From Lycium barbarum (lineage: Eukaryota; Streptophyta; Magnoliopsida; Solanales; Solanaceae), in NCBI RefSeq assembly GCF_019175385.1, contig NC_083344.1:6300965-6364964 (forward strand): a stretch of DNA of 64,000 nt. Reading direction: 5' to 3'. The notes below the pieces were generated by a model. The model searched no databases and was not told the DNA's origin. It worked only from the letters and a program-made list of their open reading frames with translations. Positions 34,329 to 45,200 of the stretch are shown in pieces. A program made the translations under genes and the position numbers. Numbering within the stretch: the first letter of the stretch is position 1; the number at the start of each line of letters is the position of its first letter.

Positions 34329-37300
34329 TGTCACGACCCAGCCCCGTGGGCCGCGACTGGTGCCCTACTTGGACACCCAGACAGACAAACATATCAAATC
34401 GTAACACACTTATCCAAATCAAATCACAAACAGATAGCATATACGGCCATAATTACTATATGCCGTCTCAAACTATATCAAACTGTTCAAACACATCTCA
34501 ACGCAACCGTATGCAGATATATATGTACGCCGACAAGGCTTTATTTCAGATTTAGGTAATTTCCAGAAAAATTTTGGCAGAGTTTCCTTTGTTTTACGGA
34601 CTATCCAATATACCCTGCACGCAGAAAATACCAACAAAAGCCACACAGGGCTAACCAAGCAATATATAAACATATGCGGACCGGCCGCCTCGGCGTATAG
34701 GATCGCCCAAACAACATATGCGGACCGGCCGCCTCGGCGTATGGGATCGCCCAAACGACATGTACATACATCCATACAGAAAGACCCTAACCCACAAACA
34801 TGTCCACAGACCTCTAAACAGACCGACAGAATCATATGACGGGACAGGGCCCCGCCGTACCCCTGAACAAATACATATATACATAGCGAACAAATGTATA
34901 CCAAAATGTGTGCTCTGAAATGAGAAGAGCACTCCAAACAGCAGAAGAGGATGTCCTAAATGGGTAGATCACCAAACTGTGCGTCTGTACCTGCGGGCAT
35001 GAAACGCAGCCCCCCCCCCCCCCCCCCCGAAGAAAGGGGGGTCAGTACGAAATATGTACTGAGTATGCAAAGCAGAATATACAGAAAACAAACCTGAGAC
35101 ATAAACGAAGCAGAAGTGCCGAACATAAGTACAAATCCAATCATATCAAAATGTTTAGTTTCAAACATGTAAGTCATGCATAGGGTACAGAAGAATATGG
35201 TCGCCCTCCCGTCGATGGCGCCATAACACAGCATAACACCAGAAAGTTTCAAATCTCCGTATCCCCGTCACATATCACATCACAACATAACGCCATACAC
35301 AGCATAACACCAAATATATGTGGAACCCGACCCTCATTAGCGAGTAGCTCGGAGAACCATAACACAGCATAACTTCGGAGTATATCAAAGTGCGCACGAT
35401 AACAGAACCGGCCCGGGAACCGGCGAAAGATATAACAGAACGCACGAGTAGAGTCGTGAGTAGTCATATGCATAAAATCATTATCATAAATTCAAACATA
35501 AGTAAAAATGATCATATTTGAAAATCGAAATAATAGTCTTAACAAATTCTTTCAAAAGTTTCCAAATTTCATAAAGGAAAGTCGCGGGACCCACGGGTGG
35601 GTATTTACCCGAGTCGGGCCCGCCTATAGAAAACATACATATCATATGTCATATAGACTTCTACAAAAATATTTGAGTAATCCGAGCATATTTGTGAAAG
35701 GTATGGCATTCCAAAAATTACGAACTTCTTTAAAGTGAACCCTTTTTATGCAAAATTCGGAAAACGATTATTTCAAAGACATAAGGGTTCATATTTCATC
35801 AAATCATACATAAGAGTGCCAAAGAACATATACGAATCAAAACATGCTCGGATTTCGGATTTGGAATTTCCTTAAGGCTCTAATTTAGCCTATGTAAAAC
35901 TAAGACATGCCAAAAAGAAAGGAGGTTACTTTACATACCTCGTACGCACTCCAAGCTAGCCGATCTAAAGTTAATCCCAATCTACGCCTCGGGCTCCTCA
36001 AGGTCTACAAATATGCCAACGAATATCCAATATTAACCATAGGCACTTAAGCAATTATTCATTCCAAACTAACTCTAAATCCTATGGAAAATTCGGCAGC
36101 ATTTCCCCTGTAAATAGGCCATCCCGAGAATTTAACTCGCTCAAAATCAACAACAACAACCACAATAACCAACCTAGCAACTCCAATAACCAATCCGAAA
36201 GACAATATTACATTAATACTCTCTTTTTCATCATTCGACAACTTTCCAAATATTCAATTAATGGCTTACCTTCAAGCCAACATCAACGCCTATACATTCA
36301 AATACTAACCCAAACCCATACTAACAACATTCAAGAACATTCTAAACAATTCACATAATATTTCCAACGATCCAACAATTTCTCCAAATTGGGCCGAAAA
36401 CAGCTCCAAAACCTTTACCACATTCCTCATTTTCAAGTCATGATTTGTATCAACAATCTACACTATAACGATATAATTCTCATAAATATAAAGATTGCAT
36501 TAATTTCACAAAATTCTCCAAATCAGTCCGCAATATTCACCATATCAATTTGGGACATTAAACTCTCATTTCCAAACTAGAATTCATAACGACGACAACT
36601 AAAACACTAAGCGATATTGATTCATCCTTTGCCAAACATTGGGGCTATACACGGCCACACTACACACATATACATATATTAATGATTTTTATTCTCTTCT
36701 CCACTCTACAACAATCAAACATGCTACAATTTGTTTTTTTATTCATTAACCCAATCACACCCCCATTTACACGGCTAACTCCCCAAGCACACAACCCACT
36801 TCCAACATACGATATTTCACCAATTCCATCCATATTAACATACCACAATATGCATAAAACATTTATATCGCATAAAACAATAGAAATTTTTTACCTTTGT
36901 TCTTTACTCCACAAGAAAGTTAGGGTTTGCGATTTACAAAAATGGATGGTTTGATCGCTCCAATAATGCTTCCACGCTACTTAGGGACCTGCAAATAGTG
37001 GGTTAACACCAAGGAATTATTTTTGGGAAGGCTAGAAATGGGGTTGGATTTTTCTCCTCTTGGCCGTGAATAGTGACGCCGTGAACAGTGTGTCGTGAAC
37101 AGTTCCGCCGTCGTGAACAGTTCCGGCGTGAACAGTAGCCGCCGTGAACAGTTCCGGCGTCGTGAACAGTGACCGAACTTCTCTCTCTCTCTCTAGTTTG
37201 AGAGCTTCTCTCACTAACTCTATTTTGATGGATGAATTTTGTGAATGAAATGGTGTATTATGAGTCATCTTATCACCATATATATGTAGCCCATAACATT

Positions 37301-37550
37301 GACACATGTCCCACTAATTTACTTGGTTAACTTTAATTAATCAATATGTGTCACTTAATAACTTAATCATAGTTAAATAAATCTCTAATCTCCACTAATA
37401 TTTTCATACTAGTTGAAACTTATAAACACTCGTGCACTCATTAAAATTGAGAATTAAAAGTTCTTATTACATATCCCAAAATAATCCCGTCCTTAACTTA
37501 TGTCGATTAACTTATGAATAATTTGACGTATAAAAATACGGGGTATAACA
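34329..37550 (-). repeat. 5' LTR (3222 bp)
   Basis: This is the partner of 29878-33111, next to the primer site, and so the LTR that would drive transcription on the minus strand. It has a 19-base C run at about 35010-35028 (17 in the other LTR) and lacks the 12-bp segment. Confidence 0.93.
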
Positions 37551-37730
37551 CCTTCCCACACTCCCTTGTTGGGATTACACTGGGTATGTTGTTGTTGTAT
37601 ATATGATGATCTTTTCTTTTAAAAAAATTAGGGCCTCTATTTGAAGTTTGGCTTTAGGCCCCCAATGTTGTTGAAACGGCCCTGGTCAATAGACCTTTTT
37701 TTTCATTTTTTTGCACGGATTGCCCTTCTT

Positions 37731-38987
37731 TTGGGGTGGTCTTTAAATTTTGCCCCTCATATTTGTGTTCTTTAAGTTTTGCCCTTCGCTTGGATACCTG
37801 AGGTTCTGGGTTCGAACCCCCGCTCAGGCATAAAATAAAAAAAATAATTTCGCAAGCCAGGGCTGGGGGGAGTGTATGCCGGATCCGGCATACAATCGTT
37901 AAGGAAAAACTAAAGTTATGCTGGAGGGGGCAGACTTTGCCTTGAGACATATATATTTTATTTTTTACTTTTCAAGGCAAACTTTTAATTATGCCTTAAG
38001 GAAAAGTTCCGCCTTATGTGGCATACTTTTAATTATGCCTTAACTAAAAGTGTGCCCCATAAAATATAACTAAAAGTATGCCCCATAAGGCGGAACTTTT
38101 CCTTAAGGCATAACTAAAAGTTCTGCCTTATGAGGCATACTTTTGGTTATGCCTTAATTAAAAGTCTGTCCCATAAGGCATAGTTCCTTAAGGAAAAGTT
38201 TTTCCCCATAAGGCATAACTAAACTATGCCTTGAGGAAAACCCTTAGGTTTTCGGGGCATTGGATTCTCACCAATGTTTGCGTTACTCAAGCCGACATTC
38301 TCGCTTCCGCTTCGTCCACCACCGCTCGCGCGGAGGCTTCTCTCTAAGGCGGAACGCTCCCCTACCGATGTATTTTTACATCCCACAGCTTCGGCAGATC
38401 GCTTAGCCCCGTTCATCTTCGGCAGACTTTGCCTTGAGACATATTTTTTTTTACTTTTCAAGGCAAACTTTTAATTATGCCTTAAGAAAAAGTTTCGCCT
38501 TATGGGGCATACTTTTAGTTATGTCTTAACTAAAAGTGTGTCTCATAAAATATAACTAAAAGTATGCCCCATAAGGTAGAACTTTTCCTTAAGGCATAAC
38601 TAAAAGTTTGCCTTAAGGAAAAGTTCTGCCTTATGAAGCATACTTTTGGTTATGCCTTAATTAAAAGTCTGCCCCATAAGGCATAGTTCCTTAAGGAAAA
38701 GTTTTGCCCTATAAGGCATAACTAAACTATGCCTTGAGGAAAAGTTATGCCCCCTTCGGCATAACTTTAGTTTTTCCTTAAGGACTTTATGCCGGATCCG
38801 GCATACACTCCCTCCAGCCCTGGCTTACGAAATTATTTTTTTATTTTATGCCTGAGCGGGGGTTCGAACCCAGAACCTCAGGTATCCAAACTAAGGACAA
38901 AACTTAAAGACCACAAATATGAGGGGCAAAATTTAAAGACTGCAAATATGAGGAGCAAAATTTAAAGACCACCCCAAAAGAAGGGCA
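37731..38987. mobile_element. Fold-back element with about 200-bp inverted arms
   Basis: The left arm starts 'tgcccttcttttggggtggt' and the right arm ends with its mirror 'accaccccaaaagaagggca'. The arms pair for about 170-200 bases and include 'gggttcgaacccccgctcag' and the palindrome ATGCCGGATCCGGCAT. Between them lie two direct copies (about 37929-38240 and 38423-38745) of a block built from CCTTAAGGCATAACTAAAAGT-like inverted motifs. A plastid rRNA fragment sits between the copies. No coding sequence was found; the superfamily (possibly Mutator-like) is uncertain because no target duplication could be read. Confidence 0.75.
38240..38422 (-). pseudogene. Plastid 23S rRNA gene fragment (NUPT)
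   Basis: Read on the minus strand this is an almost unaltered piece of plastid 23S rRNA: 'gatgaacggggctaagcgat', 'ggtaggggagcgttccgcct', 'cgcgcgagcggtggtggacg', 'aatgtcggcttgagtaacgc' and 'ccccgaaaacctaagggttt', in the order of the rRNA (roughly the region around Escherichia coli 23S position 1,200-1,400, from memory). It is much more GC-rich than its surroundings. It is a nuclear insert of about 183 bp, too short to be functional. Identification is by recognition, not alignment. Confidence 0.85.
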
Positions 38988-39039
38988 GATCCCACATCAT
39001 TTAACCCTGATGTGTGTGCAAATTGTAAAGATAGTTCTT

Positions 39040-40745
39040 ATTTACAACAACAACAACAACAACAACCCAGTGAAATCCCACATCTTGGGGTCTGGGAAGG
39101 GTAGAATGTACGCAGACCTTACTCCTACCAAGGTAGGATGGCTGTTTCCGAGAGACCCTCGGCTCAATAGAAGCATAAAAAGGGAGTCAGATAAGGTTAA
39201 AAGATTCAAAACGATATTGTAATGAAATAATGCAAGCGACACAGTAAAACGGGATAATCAAGGAATTCAAAGCGATATGGAAATGCAAATAACGAAAGCG
39301 GCACAGATAAAATAGAGTAATCAAAGTACAGAAAGTAGCGAATAATAACATAAATCCGAGCACAAGAAATTATAATGCGCTAATGCGCCTACTAATAAGG
39401 AAAGATAACGAGACTTATATACTAGCCTTCTACCCTAATGTGGGTCCTCCACACCTTCCTATCTAAGGTCATGTCCTCGGTAAGCTGTAACTGCGTCATG
39501 TCCTGTCTAATCACCTCTCCCCAATATTTCTTTGGCCTACCCCTACCTCTTCTGAAACCATCCATGGCTAACCTCTCACACCTCCGCACTGGGGCATCTA
39601 TGTCTCTCCTCTTCACATGCCCAAACCATCTCAGTCGCATTTCCCGCATCTTGTCTTCCACCGAGGCCACTCCCACCTTATCCCGAATAGCCTCATTTCT
39701 AATCCTGTCGCTCCTAGTGTGCCCACACATCCATCTCAACATTCTCATCTCGGCAACTTTCATCTTTTGAACGTGAGAGATCTTAACTGGCCAACACTCC
39801 GCCCCATACAACATAGCTGGTCTAACTACCACTCTGTAGAACTTGCCCTTCAGTTGTGGTGGCACCTTCTCATCACATAGCACTCCTGAAGCTAGCCTCC
39901 ATTTCATCCACCCTACCCCAATACGATGTGTGACATCATCGTCAATCTCCCCGCTGTCTTGCATGATAGACCCAAGGTACTTGAAACTACTTTTCTTTTG
40001 GATGGCCTGAGCACCAAGCCTAACTTCCACGCCAACCTCCTGGGGTGTCTCACTGAACTTACACTCTAAGTACTCTGTCTTGGTCCTACTCAGCTTAAAT
40101 CCTTTAGACTCCAAGGTATGTCTCCAATCCTCCAGCTTAGCGTTAACTCCGCTACGAGTCTCATCGATCAAGACTATGTCGTCCGCGAAAAGCATACACC
40201 ATGGCACCTCACCTTGAATTTGTCGCGTCAATCTATCCATCACCAAGGCAAATAAAAACGGACTAAGAGCTGATCCTTGATGCAACCCCATCACAACTGG
40301 AAAGGGCTCTGAGTCCCCTCCTACTGTCCTTACTCTAGTTTTGGCTTCCTCATACATGTCCTTGATCACCCTAATGTATGCTACAGGTACACCTTTAGCC
40401 TCCAAACATCTCCATAGGATTTCTCTTGGAACTTTATCGTAAGCCTTTTCTAGGTCGATGAATACCATATGCAAGTCCCTCTTCCTCTCCCTATACTGCT
40501 CCACCAGTCTCCTCACAAGATGAATGGCTTCTGTAGTTGAGCGTCCCGGCATAAATCCGAACTGGTTCTCTGAAATAGACACGCCTCTCCTCACCCTCAT
40601 CTCCACCACTCTTTCCCACACTTTCATAGTATGGCTTAGTAGCTTGATACCTCTATAGTTTTCGCAACTCTGGACATCCCCCTTGTTTTTGTATAGAGGG
40701 ATCATTACGCTCGACCTCCATTCTTCGGGCATCGTTGCTGTCTTA
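39040..40745 (-). mobile_element. 5'-truncated RTE-clade LINE
   Basis: On the minus strand the element runs from inside its reverse-transcriptase gene (about 40745) to a (TTG)n 3' end at 39045. The 3' UTR has the standard core seen in the many short tails of this window. The endonuclease part is absent. A target duplication could not be confirmed. Confidence 0.85.
39422..40732 (-). CDS. RTE LINE reverse transcriptase, C-terminal 436 residues, open
   Basis: The frame is uninterrupted from [19 protein letters not shown] (the start of the RT fingers) to HIRVEG and a stop. It includes [53 protein letters not shown] and the catalytic FADDIVLID box near residue 180. The C-terminal domain follows ([25 protein letters not shown]). 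The N-terminal apurinic endonuclease needed for insertion is missing, so this is a remnant of a retroposon gene; the first Met is not the original start. The intact frame means that the insertion is recent or was made by a young source. Confidence 0.9.
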   Translation of the reverse strand: MPEEWRSSVMIPLYKNKGDVQSCENYRGIKLLSHTMKVWERVVEMRVRRGVSISENQFGFMPGRSTTEAIHLVRRLVEQYRERKRDLHMVFIDLEKAYDKVPREILWRCLEAKGVPVAYIRVIKDMYEEAKTRVRTVGGDSEPFPVVMGLHQGSALSPFLFALVMDRLTRQIQGEVPWCMLFADDIVLIDETRSGVNAKLEDWRHTLESKGFKLSRTKTEYLECKFSETPQEVGVEVRLGAQAIQKKSSFKYLGSIMQDSGEIDDDVTHRIGVGWMKWRLASGVLCDEKVPPQLKGKFYRVVVRPAMLYGAECWPVKISHVQKMKVAEMRMLRWMCGHTRSDRIRNEAIRDKVGVASVEDKMREMRLRWFGHVKRRDIDAPVRRCERLAMDGFRRGRGRPKKYWGEVIRQDMTQLQLTEDMTLDRKVWRTHIRVEG

Positions 40746-42253
40746 AATTGAAATAAAAGACCCTTCCGGTTTTTTTTTTTTTTCTATCGTTCTTGTAATT
40801 GTTCTTCTCTTTACATTAAAAATATTAATGAATTATTTAACGAAATTTGTAGCTGATTAAAGTATCTGACTGAGAAAGTGTTAAGATTCAAAGTTTATTG
40901 ATTTTTCCCTTTGAAGGCTCTTGATCCTTCGAGTTTTCGGAGGAATTAGGTATACTCTCTTTACATGTATTTCAATAATACTTTGTGGTTCTCATCTGAA
41001 CCATTCTGTCTCAGACTCATATGAACATGTAGAAAAGAAATATCGTGAAGAACTTACAATACCCTCTACGTGACTGAAAATTTCAAGTTTTACTATTAAC
41101 GGAGTATGAAAATCTTGATCATACTGAAGATAAGAAATATTTTAAGAATTTGAAGAAGAAAACTTCAAGGTTGAAAAGAAAGATATCAAGATATTGCCAC
41201 ACTGCAGCAACAATTTTTCTAATGTTAAAGGGAAGGGGTGAAAATGCTCTTTAAAATTAAATATGTTCTGTTTTCCTTGCAAAACCTTTGGTTTCTTTCT
41301 AGCCATATTGACCATGACATCAGATATCTACTTTACATTTTATTTGATTGTTTTGTCGTTTCTACAAGTCTTGCTTAATTTGAGATTCTTATGTTTTCTT
41401 ATATTGTTCATTTTAAATAAGTTGACACACATGATTTTGAATCAATGGAAAATTGCAAAGGCCTTTCAATTATTAAAAAAGAAATAACAAGCTGATAGGA
41501 GGCATCCATAAAGCAATTGAACATATCAGCAGAAAATAACCTTGTAACAAAATGAGGTCTTGAGAGGGTAGAGTGTACATAGACCTTACTCCTACCTTGG
41601 GGATAGAGAATCTATCTTCGATAGACCCTCAGCTCAAGTCAAAACAATTCAAAGCAGTTCGGAAAAAGAAATAACAAAAGTGAAGAAGCCAAGGCAAAAT
41701 ATTATAGAAAGCATGACAAACCATTCTTAACAGGAACTACTAGTCTCTCAGCTCTAATTTCACTCTTCTTCACTTAGTTTCAACAATCTACAGGAAGTCG
41801 ATAATCCAACTTCTGACTCTTAAGTGCAAGAATCTTAATAAGCTCGACTTACTAGTAATTCTCAAGATTTGCATTGCTTTATTTATATCAAGGACGTCAT
41901 TTGGCAGAACAAGATTGCTAATCTTCAAGAACAGTCATCTAATGGCAATTTGCTTTTCCAACTGACATATCAGTAGATGAACTTTACCTCTCTGATGTAT
42001 TGATGCATTACAGGCTTAAAGTTTTTTGAAATTGGTAACATGTTATATTCATCAGCACTGCAAATAAAAGCCCGGTATATCTTATCTACAAATACAGCCC
42101 CTGACAAAAACTTACAAAGAGGCCAAAAAGTCTAGTAATGACAACATCATTTACTAACTATTGTGGTATAGATATTAATGGTTAGTTAAGATATCATATT
42201 CATATCATCCGAGCATATATGTATTTAGACAGATGTCCGTATATATTAACCAA
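40746..42253. other. Intergenic and kinesin 3' flank
   Basis: No gene is seen. An RTE tail fragment lies at 41545-41700. The kinesin 3'UTR (minus strand) probably extends down to about 41900. The small plus-strand frame at 41263-41487 looks random. Confidence 0.45.
41545..41700 (-). repeat. RTE tail fragment lacking its (TTG)n end
   Basis: The motifs 'gagggtagagtgtacataga', 'ccttactcctaccttgggg' and 'cttcgatagaccctcagct' followed by 'caattcaaagcagttcgg' are RTE 3' UTR sequence. Confidence 0.7.
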
Positions 42254-45200
42254 TCAGGGACCCCTTGAGGAAGCAAGCTGCTTCTTGAGGTTGAGGATTT
42301 CAAGACCACTTGAAGCTAATTGATCTTTCAGCTTTGATGAAGCAGCCTCGAACTTCTTGTTCATAAAGTCTATCTCATCCAGCGCCTCTTTGTATCTTAC
42401 CCGAAATGCATCCAATTTTGCTTGTGCCCCTCTAAGTCTCATTCTCAGCTTAGCTTTCCCATTGCTGTGGTTGACTTCATCCTGTTCAGACATATCAGAT
42501 ATGATGACTTGCACTCTCTTTAAGGAAAATAAGCTTGAAATGAACCACTCGACTCAGATTGCTCTTAGATGTCAGATGTGCAACTTATCATGAAAAGATG
42601 TTGCGCAAAGATAACATTCCCTAATTACACATGCAAACATTTTCAGCAGATTGTCTACTGATCTATGCAAAAATTATGCAAATGCAAAAGCAACATACAG
42701 AAGCAGATAAGTTATTCTTCATAGCTGCTTCATAAAGAAATTTACATCATGAGTAGAATAAAAGCAACAAAGTTATTTCCTTTCTTTCATCTCAGTCATC
42801 ACATATATCAATAAAGTATGAATAAGAAACCAAGAAAAAAGAGAGAAGATAAATGATACAAATATAGTCACAAAAAGGTAACCTGTCACCTGGCACATCT
42901 CATCATAATCAAATATAGCGTGCAATTGACCATGTGTATGATTGCTTACATTATGCATTTTGACCTCCAAAGCTGAAAGCTTCTCATTGAGCTGCTCGAC
43001 TTCATGTTTTAAATTTGACAGCTGACAACCAAAATATAGTGTTATCCTCGAGCATAGTAGAGAACGTCTATGTAACATAATAAATTTGTAATAATCTGTC
43101 TCAGATAAATGAGAATCACATCTCCTTTACTTGTTCTGAGAGCAGATTCATCAATCAACATTTCATGGCATTCAAGTGTGAACCTGAAAGTCATCTCTTT
43201 GAATTGGCTCCGCCTCCGATTCTCTAATACGGGCTAATAGATCTACTCTTTCTTTGCTAAGCATGCTTAACTCCATCTGAAGCCTTTCTACTTCCTTGCA
43301 CAGATCCTGACGCTCCAGTTTCAGCATCTGCAGTTGAGAATTTAACATTTCATTAGAAGAGGACCAGTTATGCAGAATGGCAGTAACATAGAATGATGCT
43401 GGGAACTTGGACAAGAAAAGGATATCAACTGAATTGGTGTGTCCTACAAAAAAGGTCCAAAATTCAAATACCATTGCACCAGGACTGAAAGTGAGAGCTA
43501 AGTTTGTCCTGCACAGCTGCTGGTGGTGAAGAAACTGACAGCATCACAATGTCATTTAGGGTCTTGTAAATAAGCTTCATCAATTCATGATTACAGTTCA
43601 GAGGCGACAGTCATTTTGAGTGCTTCTACACTCACGTGAACTTACCATTAAATATTGAAGTTTTCTATTAGGTTCAGATTACATAGTATAGATTAGCAAT
43701 TTTTTTGATAACCACTACGTAATCCCAAGTCAAGTAAGCAACAAGCTGAAGTCATGTACGAGAAGAGTTTTATAGGGCATAATTATTCAACTGATGTCTA
43801 TCCAGCTTAGTCTACCCCAGAATACTTTTCTAGGCTGACTCACTATGCTGCACACAATATAAATTCTAAAAGCTTGACTAAGTACAAACAAATCACCTCT
43901 TGAGAACTTCTACATTGTTCCTCAGCAACTCTCAGGCCAAGTCTAAGTTGATCGATCTCTAGTAATTTCTCTTCACTGTAAATCAAGGAAAAAAGCAATA
44001 ACCGTATATTATCAAGCAGATCAATTTAAAGGCTTAAATGAATACAATACTCAAGGCACCTGGAATACACCCAGCTTTTGGTGAGGGCAGTAGCAAGCTA
44101 GCCCGAACATCACCATTATGGACATACACTGACACACCCCATTGTCCCAATTTACTAGTCACTTTTTGCTTATTGAGTACCAATTTACTAGAGCTAAATA
44201 TATTAAACTCATTTTGAAATTAATTCAGATTTTCAGAAAGCATAAGTGTAGTGCATGTGATTTTTTCTGCATCAAAACACATTCTATTAAAGACAACAGA
44301 ATACATTTGAAAATATTAGTCACTAGTTACTTCACTTTACTATTGACAACCAATTTGGAGAAACGGAGTAGCAACATATCAGAGTGATAGGGGAGCAAAG
44401 GATAGTCAAACCTGAAACTTTTTTCCAACAGTACATTATTTTCTGAGACAACCAATCTCTCCTCAAGGAGTTTGCACTGAATTCTACAACTCTCAAGTTC
44501 ATTTGTCACCTGTAGTTTAAAGTCAGGATGCTAAATCAAGATTCGATAAGTAAATCATGGGCAACTGACATGTACATAGATGTGCAACATATTTTGCTAA
44601 ATTCATCACCCCAATGGATGTATTTGATTTCTTTAGTTTAGCTATGTGCTTTTCTAGCGAGGAAGCTCTATAGTACTCAGACCTCACAAACAATTCTCTT
44701 AGTCTGTTTAAAAAAGGAAGATTAAAAGTGAACAAGCTTTGAATTAACTAGGCGTCTCGGCAATACAATTTCTACAATATCATGTTCCCTCTAGACCACC
44801 AAAGAGAACAGGATGCAAGTACTGAGTCCTTGAAGAGATGCTCAATATCAGTAAGAGCCACTACAGTGTTTGTCAGAATATGCTTAAATTGTTCAAATAC
44901 ATCATGTGTAAATCTAAAGGCAACCTCTGTCATTTTCTGTGACACATTGGCGAGATCAGCACTATAAGATTTTGCCTTTTCATTGATTGCTTCAACTGTA
45001 GCTTTCTCCCTTGCAAACCATATGGCCTTTTCCTCCTCCATTGACAAAAGGGCATCAGTGAGTTGCTACAAATAAAAGAAGGCACTCATAAATGACTTAA
45101 CGGGAACAGTTGAATGGAGCCTCAGAATACATGTTTCCAAAGCAACTTCAATTAGTACCATAGCTAATTCTTCCTTTTCTTCTACCAAAAGGCTGACAGA

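Larger units (their letters stand above)
29878..37550 (-). mobile_element. Young non-autonomous LTR retrotransposon with 3.2-kb LTRs
   Basis: The element is read on the minus strand: 5' LTR 34329-37550, primer site 34313-34324, a short interior, purine tract, 3' LTR 29878-33111. It is bounded by a perfect 5-bp duplication CCTTC (29873-29877 and 37551-37555). LTRs start TGTTATACCCCG and end GGTCGTGACA on the minus strand, a style I associate with chromovirus/Tekay-like Gypsy elements in nightshades. There is no gag or pol frame, so it must have been moved by proteins of another element. Family placement is inference. Confidence 0.9.
29429..37684 (+). mobile_element. Deleted hAT element enclosing nested retroelements
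   Basis: The left end 'caggggtggctcgaccataa' and right end '...gttgaaacggccctg' are hAT-type CAGGG termini with GGGGCC/GGCCCC blocks inside. They are flanked by an 8-bp duplication GTCAATAC / GTCAATAG (29421-29428, 37685-37692; 7 of 8 match). Of the original element only the ends and the last 62 transposase codons remain. An RTE tail and then an LTR retrotransposon inserted into it. Confidence 0.75.

Noticed and set aside
37806..37836. tRNA gene
   Set aside because: Only a T-arm/B-box-like segment is present; there is no acceptor stem, D-arm or anticodon arm around it.
38219..38461. 80-residue minus-strand open frame over the plastid fragment
   Set aside because: It is a chance translation of rRNA-derived sequence.
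39010..39222. Small plus-strand frame starting MCVQIVKIV
   Set aside because: It translates the (CAA)n tail and 3' UTR of the RTE LINE in antisense.
44640..44735. Extra kinesin exon reading [14 protein letters not shown]
   Set aside because: It needs a phase that neither neighbouring exon supplies without a stop, while the flanking exons join in phase to the known family sequence.
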